From assembly GCA_010909165.1 (NCBI GenBank), contig VJWM01000192.1, positions 124,001-188,000 on the forward strand: a stretch of DNA of 64,000 nt, read 5' to 3'. This document shows, piece after piece, positions 34,101 to 44,010 of this stretch; position 1 is the stretch's first letter; every line of letters starts with the position of its first letter. A program made the translations under genes and the position numbers. The notes beneath the pieces were generated by a model that saw nothing but the letters and a program-made list of their open reading frames with translations, was not told the origin of the DNA and searched no databases. Source of the stretch: Anthoceros angustus (taxonomy: Eukaryota > Streptophyta > Anthocerotopsida > Anthocerotales > Anthocerotaceae).

Positions 34101-34942
34101 AAGCTGATGCGTTTGTGGCAGTCACTTTGATAAACATGTACGCCAAGTCAGGGAGCATGGATGATGCACAGTTGGTGTTTGATGCATTGCCCAAAAAGGA
34201 CATTGTCGCCTGGAATGCATTGATAACAGGATACACCCGTCAAGGAGACAGTGAAGCGGTCTTCGACTTGTTTCACAGACTTAGAGAGGATGGTCTACAG
34301 CCAGATGGCATCACGTTTCTTAATGTGCTAACAGTGTGCAGTCATGCAGGACTGGTAAACAAGGGGCGAGAGTACTTTGAGGCTCTGAGCAGGCACTCTG
34401 CCATTACGCCCACCGCTGAGCACTATTCGTGCATGGTCGATCTCCTGGGTCGTGCAGGCCAACTTGACGAGGCACTAGAGGTGGCACAGACAATGCCTGT
34501 ACAGCCGCATGCTGCAGTTTGGCGCACTCTATTAGGTGCTTGTCGAAAGTGGAGTAACGTGGAGATGGGACGTCATGCTTTTGATGAAGCAGTGAAGTTA
34601 GACGAAAAGGATTCCGCAGCATATGTGTTGATGTCTAACATCTACACCGGTGCCCAAATGTGGGATGATGCAGACGACATGCATGTGAGGAGGAAAGGAC
34701 TGGGAGCATGGAAGCAGCCAGGCCAGAGCTGGTGGACAGATATGGATGGGCTGGCGCATACCTTTGTCGTTGGAGATAAACAGCATCCCGAGAGTGAGGG
34801 AATATATGCAAGGCTGAACAGCTTGTTTAAAGAATTGAAGGAAGCAGGGTATGTATCACAACTGGACCTGTTCATAGAAGGATGGATTGGAAACTCGACT
34901 GTTGCTCAGAACTTGGGAGATGTGCCCCTCAAGCAGCGTTAA
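31199..34942 (+). CDS. PDF-motif + PLS-class PPR fusion protein, E+ type, 1247 aa
   Basis: A single-exon frame from ATG 31,199 to 34,942. The first 65 residues are Arg/Ser-rich (MLPWRVAFHSRRGRQG...), like an organelle targeting peptide. Residues about 68-123 (31,400-31,568) resemble the PDF motif of OSB organellar single-stranded-DNA-binding proteins: LLWRQFF, TLWWDNR, SPDFRHK, VLWLKS and PPWVDRQL in order. Then come about 25 PPR motifs, an E region and an E+ with an intact PG box (KQPGQSWW, HTFVVGDKQHPES). The protein ends about 45 residues later with no DYW domain. Two P motifs are cleanly missing (at about 33,165-33,185 and 33,685-33,703) without loss of frame. The N-terminal third is a close paralogue of the broken gene at 53-3524. 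Likely role: organelle transcript binding and editing with a trans deaminase. The contribution of the PDF block is unknown. Confidence 0.85.
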   Translation: MLPWRVAFHSRRGRQGLLWQQLFWIRQRKVFGNDEAPRARSLATSSVGTPRDRLVASRSSSEGGRQELLWRQFFLNHTLWWDNRQHDKKSGSPDFRHKESSHVLWLKSLHKPPWVDRQLAALDEQLGRGANSSKPRLPGIPPRSSAGYGIGETLRSLCQRGKLSEAVEALEDLGQTGSRIPRSLLSAVLRRCGMKKDLGLGRRVHVLVKKGYKTDTFLCNHIMRMYASHGRLQEAMDVFTEVDEPDAFMWSSIISAHVKHGQAKHAVRLYRRMRRSAVKPDGHVFVAALQACARGGDLKAGQQVHSDLLASEIEPHLVVYNCLIDMYAKCGSLEDAQRVFDGLSQKDVVTWNAMIAGYSQQDKGREALRLYRAMQQGGVAEPDSVTFVCLLQACASVGIPAREKGKQLHRQIEERGLQADVVVGCSLVNMYAKCGSLEDAQFVFDGLPRRDVVTWNAMIAGYSHQGKGQEALRLYSAMQAEGITSPDAVTFACLLQACASVGIPAMEKGRQLHRQIEARGLQGDVVVGCSLVNMYAKCGSLQEAQSVFDRLPKKTVVTWNAMIAGYSQHGKGQEALHLYSAMKQGGVMCPDAVTFLCLLQACATIGIPALEMGKELHRQIEEQGLQADVLLANNLINMYGKCGSLRDAHNVFDSLPQKDSVSFVFLLQACATLGAPALDKGKHLHVQIGEQGLQSDLVVGCSLVNMYAKCGSLEEAQSVFDRLCKKDVVTWTALIAGYCQQGKGEEALRLYSDMQEEGLTSPDSVIFVCLLQACASVGNLAMEKGKQLHRQIEERGLETDLTVANSLITMYAKCGSLEHAQSVFDTLPQKASETFVCFLQACASVGNLALEKGKQLHAQIVEQGLQDDVVVGCSLVNMYARCGSLLHAQTVFDRLPQKDVVTWTALIAGYSQQGMGQKALHLYTAMQHEGIAAPDSVTFVCLLQACANVAALHMGRRLHAQIEEEGLEADAFVAVTLINMYAKSGSMDDAQLVFDALPKKDIVAWNALITGYTRQGDSEAVFDLFHRLREDGLQPDGITFLNVLTVCSHAGLVNKGREYFEALSRHSAITPTAEHYSCMVDLLGRAGQLDEALEVAQTMPVQPHAAVWRTLLGACRKWSNVEMGRHAFDEAVKLDEKDSAAYVLMSNIYTGAQMWDDADDMHVRRKGLGAWKQPGQSWWTDMDGLAHTFVVGDKQHPESEGIYARLNSLFKELKEAGYVSQLDLFIEGWIGNSTVAQNLGDVPLKQR
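31237..31335 (+). other. Degenerate extra copy of the PDF block inside the PPR N-terminus
   Basis: ggcaaggcctgttgtggcaacag followed by ttttctggattcgac resembles the start of the real PDF block at 31,390 (ggcggcaggagctcttgtggcgacag...). The following LW-E-R-pattern residues are legible only in another frame. It looks like a tandem copy that has drifted and now forms part of the transit-peptide region. Confidence 0.35.
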
Positions 34943-35114
34943 CCCAGTAGTCGAGCTCTCGGCGACAGTGCTGTGGACATGTGAGGAATCCATCCAACAT
35001 TGTACTCGTCTACTATGCAAGGGCACGTGTGGTGCCTTGCAGTGAACTTGGCGTGAGCTGCAAGCTGGACGTCAACGCACTTCAAAAACTGTTGCAGGAT
35101 CAGATCCTGCTTTA
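34943..35114. other. 3' flank of the E+ PPR gene
   Basis: Short stretch between the stop and the PPR remnant. No feature seen. Confidence 0.3.
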
Positions 35115-35410
35115 AAGAAGGGTATGCAGACTCATGCAGAAATTAGAGAACGTCGACTTCAAGCTGATGTCCTTGTCGCTAACAGTTTGGTAAACATGAC
35201 CGCAAACTGCGGCAAGCTAGAGGATGCTCGGGCCGCGCTTGACAGTCCTGGGCAAGTATGTCGTTACATGGAAGATTATTGGATTGCAGGGTATTGAAGC
35301 CCTTCATCTTCCGGTACTAGATGTGTGAGAAGAAGACGCTGGTGTACGTACCTGATGCCATGGCATTTGTCTCTGCCCTGCAGGCCTGAACATGTGCAAA
35401 ATGGGTGCAG
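35115..35410 (+). pseudogene. PPR unit remnant
   Basis: About 300 bp with the outline of one L-S-P unit: KKGMQTHAEIRERRLQADVL, then SLVNMTANCGKLEDARAAL, then a shortened P motif with frame breaks and a final TFVSALQA-like block. The best relatives are units of the gene just upstream. It is a stray unit left by duplication or by an unequal exchange that moved the gene's end. No start, stop or flanking domains remain. Confidence 0.7.
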
Positions 35411-36482
35411 TTTTGCATGTATAGATTGTACAATCACTTAATGGAATGGGGTTGGCCTCCCTCTTTCATGGAATGGGGTTGGCCTCCCTCTTTCATGTAT
35501 AATGGCTTTCTATTGGCAAAGAGTGTCATCGCCCTGCAATGGGCATTGGCCAACGCGGTATATAGGACAACGGCGAGCGCAGGGCAGGCGGCTTCTTCGG
35601 CACCGGTGGGTAGCCCCGATGCAGTAGGCAGTTACAAGATTGGTGACAACGGGGTTAGTCCTCATCTGGTGCCATTTCCCATCTCTTGGGGTAGATGGTT
35701 TCTATCTCTTTTTTATAATAAAGTCTCTTGTTAATAAACTTAATGAAACCTTATTTACGAACAACAGTGTGGGACCAGGACGTCCTGGGGTCCTGCATTC
35801 TTGGACTTTTTTTATGGCCACCACCATGCCGTCGTCAAAATCTCCTGTCTTCCAAGTCTATATGGGCAGAAATTCGCTGTTGCCTTCTGCAACGGTTGGG
35901 AGGTTGAGAAAACACAACTAGAGGCCCATTGTGACAGTCTTGACATAAAGGCCCATTTTTGCTCATCATCTTGCTTTGAGGTCTCCTTGGCGCCCGAGTA
36001 TTTTTTTGCTTTGTGCAACAAGGCGCTTGACAAACGCATTCATAATAGTATGTCAACTAGATCGGTGCAAAGCATCTACCTCCAATTGCAATGCCCTGCC
36101 CTCAATCTGAGAATACATTAACATGTTGGCACGGTCTTGTGTGAAAATAACTGGCTCTCTTTCTGACACTCACCTCCAAATCAGCTCGTGTATGTGCGTA
36201 GCCTCAACCTCCAGTTCTGCAACTTCTTGAATGGTAGTCCAACGACACGTGCAACTATGGCATACCAAAGCGAACAGAGGGGACGGGGCATATTTTTTCA
36301 CACCAAACTTGTACCGTACACCACAATATGTAGGTATCTTTAAGAATATAGTACCGAATCCAGTCGTGCAGAGATGCTACCTCACCACATATGCTCATAT
36401 GTCCGCTTTGGCTCCCTCACCAAGAACAGCCAAGCACCGAAGCAGACTGACAATTTCTTTTCTTCCAAACGCATATTGAAAG
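35411..36482. other. Intergenic region with a 27-bp direct duplication
   Basis: atggaatggggttggcctcc plus ctctttc occurs twice head to tail at 35,441-35,467 and 35,468-35,494. No other feature or gene is supported in this stretch. Confidence 0.5.
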
Positions 36483-36960
36483 GTGCCTCAGCAATGCCTC
36501 GCAGTGCCTCACGGGGGCAAACCTGAATGCATAGCATGTCAAAATTGTGGTATGTTGAAAGGGGCCTTAGGGTGCCCCGCGGTGTCTCACGAGGGCATGC
36601 CTAAACGCATAAGCATGCCTGAAAAAATAGGCATACCAAAATTGTGGGAAGGAAGAGGTGCCTCACAAGGGCAAGCTTGAACGCAAAGGCATACCTGAAC
36701 GAATAGGCATTCCAAAATTGTGGGAAGGGAGAGATGCCTCATGGGGGGCAAGCCTGAATGCATAGGCAGTTGAAAGTTGTGGCAAGTGAAGGGTGTCTGA
36801 CGGGCGCAAGCCTAAACTCAAATGCATATCAAAATTGTGGTACGTTGCAAGGTGCCTCATGGGGCAAGCCTGAACTGAAAGGCATTGCAAAATTGTGGGG
36901 AGTGAAAGCTGTCCCACAAGGGCAAGCCTAAATTGAGAGATATCAAAATTGTGGAAACCT
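36483..36960 (+). repeat. Degenerate ~60-85 bp minisatellite, about seven copies
   Basis: Units contain gtgcctcacaagggcaagcc, gaacgcaaaggcat and end in ccaaaattgtggg. Ends of successive units are seen near 36,552, 36,643, 36,724, 36,782, 36,839, 36,898 and 36,955. Length and sequence vary strongly between copies, so it is old or relaxed. No coding function. Confidence 0.75.
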
Positions 36961-37510
36961 ACAAATGGAACATTCTGCCAGCATCTCCTTGGACCACCCC
37001 ATGATCAGTGTCACAACTTGAAGTCCTCCAGGCTTTCCGGGCGCTTCGACCGCGTAGGCTCGCAGCAATCGTTATAACCAAAGGCCAGCCATCAAAGTGA
37101 GTGTGCATGAAATAGTGCGCCTGTGGAAGGCACTCTCACGATCTGAAGACGAAGTCAATCAAATACCGACCGCGATCCACGAAACTTTAAAAGGACTTTG
37201 AAATTCGCAGGGTAGTTCTCGATGTGGTAAATAAGATCGTTGTGGTCTTGGTCTTGATAAGCGCATCCGACTCCTTGTAAAGAGGATTGCCCACCACCGC
37301 ACTTGCTGTCGTTCTAGCCCGATTGCACGATTGGTGCAGTGCACCGAGCTATTCCTTCCTGCTACTTATCCCATTGCCGTACGCAGGTCACCAGCCTGCA
37401 GCCCTACGGCTACTGACCGCCCGTACTATCTTGCCTAAAGCCCTAGCCTAGTGCTTGGAGCCACCCCAGCTCGCTAACAGCAGCCGACTTGCACCCTTCA
37501 TATTTACCAG
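36961..37510. other. Spacer, no gene seen
   Basis: Unremarkable mixed-composition sequence before the heptamer satellite. No open frame with a recognisable product. Confidence 0.35.
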
Positions 37511-38318
37511 TCGGTTGGTGGTTAGTGGTTAGTGGTTGTTAGTGGTTAGTGGTTGGTAGTTGGTAATTGAGTGGTTAGTGGTTAGTGGTTGGTGGTTAGT
37601 GGTTAGTGGTTAGTGGTTAGTGGTTAGTGGTTGGTGGTTGGTGGTTGGTGGTTGGTGGTTAGTGGTTGGTGGTTAGTGGTTGAGTGGTTGATGGTTGGTG
37701 GTTAGTGGTTGAGTGGTTGGTGGTTGGTGGTTGGTGGTTAGTGGTTGGTGGTTGGTGGTTGGTGGTTGGTAGTTGGTGGTTGGTGGTTGGTGGTTGGTGG
37801 TTGAGTGGTTGGTGGTTGGTGGTTGGTGGTTGGTGGTTGGTGGTTGGTGGTTGGTGGTTGGTAGTTAGTGGTTGGTGGTTGGTGGTTGGTGGTTGGTGGT
37901 TGGTGGTGGTTAGTGGTTAGTGGTTAGTGGTTGTGGTTAGTGGTTAGTGGTTAGTGGTTAGTGGTTAGTGGTTGTGGTTAGTGGTTGTGGTTAGTGTTAG
38001 TGGTTGGTGGTTAGTGGTTAGGGTTTAGTGGTTAGTGGTTAGTGGTTAGTGGTTAGTGGTTAGTGGTTGTGGTTAGTTAGTGGTTAGTGGTTGGTTAGTG
38101 GTTGTGGTTAGTGTTAGTGGTTAGTGGTTAGTGGTTAGTGGTTAGTGGTTAGTGGTTAGTGGTTAGTGGTTAGTGGTTAGTGGTTAGTGGTTAGTGGTTA
38201 GTGGTTAGTGGTTAGTGGTTAGTGGTTAGTGGTTAGTGGTTAGTGGTTGGGCGTGGTTAGTGGTTAGTGGTTAGTGGTTAGTGGTTAGTGGTTGTGGTTA
38301 GTGGTTGGTGGTTAGTTG
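37511..38318 (+). repeat. (GTGGTTA)n heptamer satellite, 0.8 kb
   Basis: More than 100 heptamers of GTGGTTA and its single-base variant GTGGTTG, with sporadic losses of 1-3 bp. The two variants are arranged in blocks: mostly GTGGTTG at 37,620-37,905 and nearly pure GTGGTTA at 38,100-38,250. All guanine-rich units are on the plus strand. The same satellite resumes at 39,586 after an LTR fragment, which suggests one array split by an insertion. Confidence 0.95.
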
Positions 38319-39585
38319 TGAGTGATTTTCTAAACCAAGTGGTCACAAAGAGGCCACATTTACCCTCTTTATCGTTGTAGACTTGAGATGCACTCAAGGG
38401 AGTGATTTCGTGTCAAGACAACCAAAACATAGCCAATCCAACCAAAACACACACCAAAACATCTAGAAGCATGCACTGTGCTACCGCCCTAATAACACTC
38501 TGACTGTATCTTAGCCACACTCGATGCCACCTTAGAACGATGTAATCTGCCATATCTTAGCAACCACCGCCTAGCAGAGGGGCCCACCTTGGGATCAGTC
38601 CGCTATTAATAGGGGGTCCTGTGCCTGGATCCAAGTGGATAAAGCTGACCTCTCTCTCTCTCTCTCTCTTACTTATCCACAAAGTTAGATCCACCAATCG
38701 TGATTACCGCTCATAACTCTTCCTCCTCTCACTCTTGCAGATTTCTTGAGACTTCCTTGCCCTCCTCCACCTTTCAGCTCACCTTCCAGCTCCATACAGA
38801 CCTTTCAGCTCACCTTCCAGCTCTCACAGTCCCTTGGGGTGCCTCTCATCCTTCCCACACTCTCCAAGTTTCCCCAAAGAACTCTTCAACTCTCCTTGTT
38901 CTCACGCCTCACCGCCCCATTCAATCTCCACTTCCACACACAAGACCTCTTCCACCTTACAAGGTTCTCATCCAGGACCTTTCAGCACTTCACCAACTCT
39001 CAAAATACTTGTTCACCTACCTCCCGCATCCATTCCATCCCATCCACTCACGGATCTTCAACCTCCACTCACGCCTCTTCTTCAAAGAACACAAACATCA
39101 CTTACAGACTCTCCACCCTTCTTACTCCTCAAACAGCCAATCAGCAACTCTCCATGTCCAAAGATTCTCCACTTCTCTCACGCTCACTTTTCCTCTCATT
39201 TTCCAAACACACAAGCCCATGTGCCTCCAACTCACTTTTCCTCTCCTTCCCTCCACACACAGGCTCCCGCCTTGTCTCTTCTCTCCTGCGACCTTGACAC
39301 TCTGAAAACTTAAACACAAGGTGAGTACTAGACAAGCTGCAGAGAATGAGTAAAGGAGGATGCCTGCCTCCCGACCACCTTCCTTGACCTTGAGGACTCT
39401 CCAAGGAGACCACAAGGCTCCCTTCCTTGCTTTCCACCACTCATGTGGATCCGCCACGATCCGGGCAACTTGGTAGTCTTCTCACCTCAGGAGGAGCGGT
39501 TTAGGCTTACAAAGCCCTAACTGGTTGAGAGGCCACCACAGGCCCGCCCAACTTGTCGCCGACACCGCCCCATAAACGTAAGTTG
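38319..39585 (-). mobile_element. Truncated LTR fragment (solo-like) inside the heptamer satellite
   Basis: Starts tgagtgattttctaaaccaa and follows the LTRs at 40,205 and 50,648 for about 1.2 kb, including the (ct)n tract (38,651) and the tcctcactcttgc block, up to aggcttacaaag (about 39,515). It then departs. Satellite lies on both sides and agttg flanks both edges (before 38,319, and 39,583 onward), a possible 5-bp target-site duplication. It may be a deleted solo LTR. Confidence 0.65.
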
Positions 39586-40204
39586 GTTGGTGGTTAGTGG
39601 TTAGTGGTTAGTGGTTAGTGGTTAGTGGTTAGTGGTTAGTGGTTAGTGGTTAGTGGCAAGTGGTTGGTGGTAGTGGTTAGTGGTTGAGTGGTTAGTGGTT
39701 AGTGGTTGGTGGTTGGTGGTTAGTGGTTGGTGGTTGGGTTGCGTAGTGGTTGTACAGTGGCCAGTGGCCAGCGGTTGGTGGTTGCCAGTGGTTGGTGGTT
39801 GGTCAGGTTGTGGTTGGTCAGTTGGTGGTTGGTGGTTGTAGCACAGGTTGGTGGTCAGTGGTTGGTGGTTGGTCAGTGGTGGCCAGTTGGTGTCAGTGGT
39901 GGTGGCCAGGCACAGTACAGTGGCCGTAGTTGGTGCGGTCAGTGGTGCGTGCCAGTGTCAGTGCCAGCAACAGGGTGGCCAGTGGGTTGCCAGCGGTCAG
40001 TGGCCAGCGGTCAGGTGCCAGCGGCCAGTGTCAGCGTGTAGTTGAGGTTCGTCAGTGGCCAGCGGTTGGTGGTTGGTGTCAGGCCAGTGGTCAGCGGTCA
40101 GTGGTTAGTGGTGTCAGGTCGTTTGGCGGTAGCATGTGGTCATGGCCAGTGGCAATGCGGCCAGTGCCAGCGGTCAGTTAGTGGTTAGGCCAGTTGGTCA
40201 GGTT
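39586..40204 (+). repeat. Heptamer satellite, second block, drifting into CAGTGGC-type units
   Basis: GTGGTTA units from 39,586 to about 39,660 give way to GTGGTTG, then to units rich in ccagtggcc, ccagcggtcag and gtgccag up to 40,200. This looks like progressive drift of the same satellite, with C and CA replacing T and TA. No coding value is attached to the glycine/valine/tryptophan-rich frames it produces. Confidence 0.8.
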
Positions 40205-43200
40205 GTATGATTTTCTAAACCAAGTGGTCACAAAGAGGCCATTTACCTCTTTATCGTTGTAGACTTGAGATTCGTGCCCAAGGGAGTGATTTCGTGTCAA
40301 GACAACCAAAACATAGCCAATCCAACCAAAACACGACACACCAAACATCTAGTATGCAAGGCACTACATCTCTAACAACACTGCACTGTGGCTATCTTAG
40401 CCACGCGACCTGCTACCTGCAACGATGTAATCTTGCTGTTAACTTAGCAACCACCCCTATTTCTAGCAGAGGGGTCCACCTTGGGATCAGTCGGCTATTA
40501 ATAGGTGGGTCCCAGTCGGGATCCAAGTGGATAAAGGCTCTCTCTCTCTCTCTCTCTCTTACTCATCCACAAAGTTAGATCCACCAATCGTGATTACCGC
40601 TCTCATAACTCTTCCCCTCCTCTCACTCTTGCAAGCATTTCTTGAGACTTCCTTGCCCCTCCTCCAGCCTTTCAGCTCACCTTCCGCTCCATCACCTCTG
40701 GCTCTCACGTCCCTTGGGGTGCCTCTGAGTCCTTCCCACACTCTCCAAGTTTCCCAGAACTCTTCAACTCTCCTTGTTCTCACGCCCGCCCCATTCAATC
40801 TCCACTTCCACACGCACCTCTTCAGTCCTTACAAGGTTCTCATCCAGACCTTACAGCACTTCACCAACTCTCAAAATACTTGTTCACCTACCTCCCGATC
40901 CATTCCATCCCATCCACTCACGGATCTTCAACCTCCACTCACGCCTCTCTTCTTCAGAACACAAACATCACTTACAGACTTCTCCACCCTTCTTACTCCT
41001 CTCAAACAGCCAATCAGCAACTCTCCATGTCCAAAGATTCTCCACTTCTCTCATGCTCACTTTTCCCCTCATTTTCCAAACACACAAGCCCACAGCTCCA
41101 ACTCACTTGCCTTTCCTTCCTCCACACACACCCCCCGCCTTGTCTTCTTCTCTCCGACCTTCGACACTCAAAAAAAACTTAAACACAAGGTGAGTACTAG
41201 ACAACCGCAGAGAATGAGTAAGGAGGGATGCCTCCCGGCTTCCCGACCACCTTCCTCTTGACCTTGAGGACTCCTCCAAGGAGACCACAAGGCTCCCTTC
41301 CTTGCTTTCCACCACTCTCATGGATCCGGCCACACGATCCGGGCAACTTGGTAGTCTCACTGTGGCAGAGGAACGGTGCCTAGGCTTACAAAGACCGGAT
41401 CCGAACCTCCCAAACCCCACTCACTCAAACACCGAGACTTAGGCCAACATTGCTTACATTTCATCAAGAGGCCCTATACCCAAGATCAGCCCACAAAAGC
41501 AGCTTGGCTGCTTGCCAAAAATACCAATCAGTCTTAGCCTACCAATCCTAGAGGCCTATCTATTAATTCTGTCCACTATGAGAGAGGATAAGATTTACAG
41601 TCTATAACACATGGGCCTTTAGCTATTTCAGGGCCACTTACCCCTATTACCTCTCCTGGGCCTCCTAGGCCGCCTAGCCCCATGTTCTCCTCTTGCTCTC
41701 CTCCCTCTTGGCTGGTTGGGCAATCTCTCCCATAAAATCTCCACCTCCTCAGAGCTGGACTCCTCTCTCTCTTGTGCTCGCCGCATATGCAGTACTCCTC
41801 CTCGGTGAGCTCTTGAATCTGGATGGGTCGGTGAGTTTCCTCCTTAGAATCCAACCCATAGGTAGGATCCGGTGCCGTCAAGGCATGGATCAAGTACCTC
41901 CATGTCCCCCATGCCCACAAGCATAAACTTGTCCTCCTCCTGGCCCTCTGCCCCTTCTTCCTTGTTGTAGCTCGTCTTGGAGCTATTTATATGCCCTAGT
42001 GGGTCGGTTGTTAACTTCCTTAAGCAGTGGCGGCGGTTGCCTTGTAACCTCCTCGCTGTGCCAACTCGGCCTTGATTCTTCCATGGAAGGCTCCGCATCT
42101 TCCACGGTGGCTCTCCTTGCACAGCCCTCTTGGCCTCTTTCCAACCTTTCCTTGCCTCGTCCCTCTCCTTCTTTGCCAGGTATCGAGTTTCGGCTGAACT
42201 TGCGCATCGAGATGACATTGCGGCTCCCCTATGGTGCTTTTGTCGCGAGGAGGCGAACCATGAGGGTTTCTGATCCTTGGTCTTCCGCAACTCTTCTGGA
42301 CCTTCCTTGTTCTTCCATGCTACCTAGGCGTCCCTCCAAGACCTCCTTCTCCTGCTTCATTCCACTCCTTTGGTGCTCCCCATTCCCCCTGCGCTCTTAA
42401 ACCTAACAAAGAGAGGACCGGAGCATGGTCCTCCATCTCACCCCTAGTGCGTGCCATAGTGAGACCCAGTTCTTGTAGGGTGATGTTAGGCCCCAAACCT
42501 CTTGAGGATGGGTTCCCTTCTTCCTATCAATGACTCTCCCCGACCACTTCCGGGTATACTTGAGGTCACCCCTTGAGCAGTAGTGACTTTCTCGGATCGG
42601 CCGTGCCCAAGGTTGGGGTGATTCCTCCTGTTGACTGTGGCTTCCCACGCTCTGTGAGCGGTCTTTCTGGCCTTTCCTTTGTCCTCATCGGGTGAGTTCT
42701 CGTGCTCTTGTGGCTCTAGGCGTGGTTGGAGTTCCCTGTTGCTCAGCCCGACCTCTCTTGGTTCCTGTTGGAGTCTTAGCAACTCCAGTTGCTTTGTTAG
42801 CAACCGCAGCTGAAACCTTAGCAACTGCCACATTCCTCTTCATGGACACTTCAGACTTCTCATCTTCACTCCCAGTGCCACTGGAGATGGCCTCTTCCTC
42901 TGACTCCTCTTTGGGCTTCCTTCTTTCGAACACCGGCCTCCAGGCATGGAAGGCTGAGACCATCTCTATCCCTCCAGAACTTGGCATGGTCAAAATGTGG
43001 ATTAAGAAGGAGATAGAGGCTGAGGGGTGATGGTAGGGTCAAGTGGTCCCTCTCCACCGCATGTGTCATAGAACATCCAATCTATCTTGGACCCTCTCAC
43101 CACCTCATAGAGAAAGAAAATGGTAGTCGTGTGCTCTAGCTTCTTAGTGAGCTGAGAGCACGGATCCACTGGCTAATCCGGCCAGCTCGGGGTCTAACTT

Positions 43201-44010
43201 GTTGGTGACCCACCATTCTCCACCCTAGACAATGTGGGAGCAATGGCGACTTGTGCCTCCTGCGACTTTTGGGAGATGGCTTCTGAAAGGATCAATGATT
43301 ATTCCACCACATTCCTCTTGGGCCTCTCATAAGACTGGAACAAGAATATTCCAGTGCGGGGTTGGTTCTCGTGTTGCCTTCCCTGGCCTTCTCCCTCATG
43401 TGTCTGCACATCCAACCAAACAGGCTGTAGCACCACTTTTTGTCCATGAAGGACAAGTGATGCTTAGCCACCAAGACCGCCTTCACTCTCCGGTGCCCCA
43501 TGTTGGGCCATTGGGCTGGTAATGGCCTCAATGGCCACCGGAGTGTTCTTCTTAGGTCCCATGCTCCTTGTCCTGTGCGAGCCGAGTTCTGACAAAGTGT
43601 CCGGCTACCATTGCAACTTCCCACAAGCCTTCTCGCCTTTCAGTCGACTCCTCACGAAATTTCTTCTCCGCTTGTGAAGGATCCCCTGGCTGCCTCGCTC
43701 CTACCCACACGGTGGCGGAGTGCCACAGATTTTTCTCCGGTGGAATCCACCAACCTCCCTCCTACATCACATTTGTCGCGGCCTTGCCCTACCCGGTATC
43801 TCCGTGTCTCCACGACCGGCGTCGACCACCCACCACGACACAGGCGCGTGACCACCACATGAACCCTACTCTCGCCACTCAACATGCCCCGCTCAAGCCA
43901 ATTCGCCTTCCGCCTCAAATGTGAGTGCGGGTGTATCCTGCAAGTGGTTGAGCGGTGACCCCCCAGTGCGCCGCCTCCGCTTAATCCAGCCTTGCGGGTC
44001 GTGCCTTGCA
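40205..44010 (-). mobile_element. Long LTR (3' LTR of the minus-strand Ty3/gypsy element)
   Basis: Sequence parallels 50,648-54,560 block by block: gattttctaaaccaagtggt at the edge, the (ct)n tract (40,537), aggcttacaaag, the peptide-like ctcgccgcatatgcag region, the ccacggtggctctcc block (42,100 / 52,595), the gcaactccagttgctttg block (42,778 / 53,277), the atgtgggagcaatggcgac block (43,231 / 53,724) and the gtggttgagcggtgacccc edge (about 43,945 / 54,511). The copies differ largely by small indels. The outer end near 44,010 is where similarity stops and is approximate. If both are LTRs of one element, the LTR is about 3.8-3.9 kb. Confidence 0.6.

Noticed and set aside
37684-37920. Gly/Val/Trp-rich open frame in the heptamer satellite
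   Set aside because: It is a direct translation of (GTGGTTG)n with no start context or homology.
37511-38318. Telomeric origin of the heptamer array
   Set aside because: The unit GTGGTTA is not a rotation of the plant TTTAGGG repeat and differs at more than one base. Only the period of seven is shared.
37511-40204. CRISPR-like array
   Set aside because: The repeats are contiguous short tandem units with no unique spacers, and the surroundings are eukaryotic.
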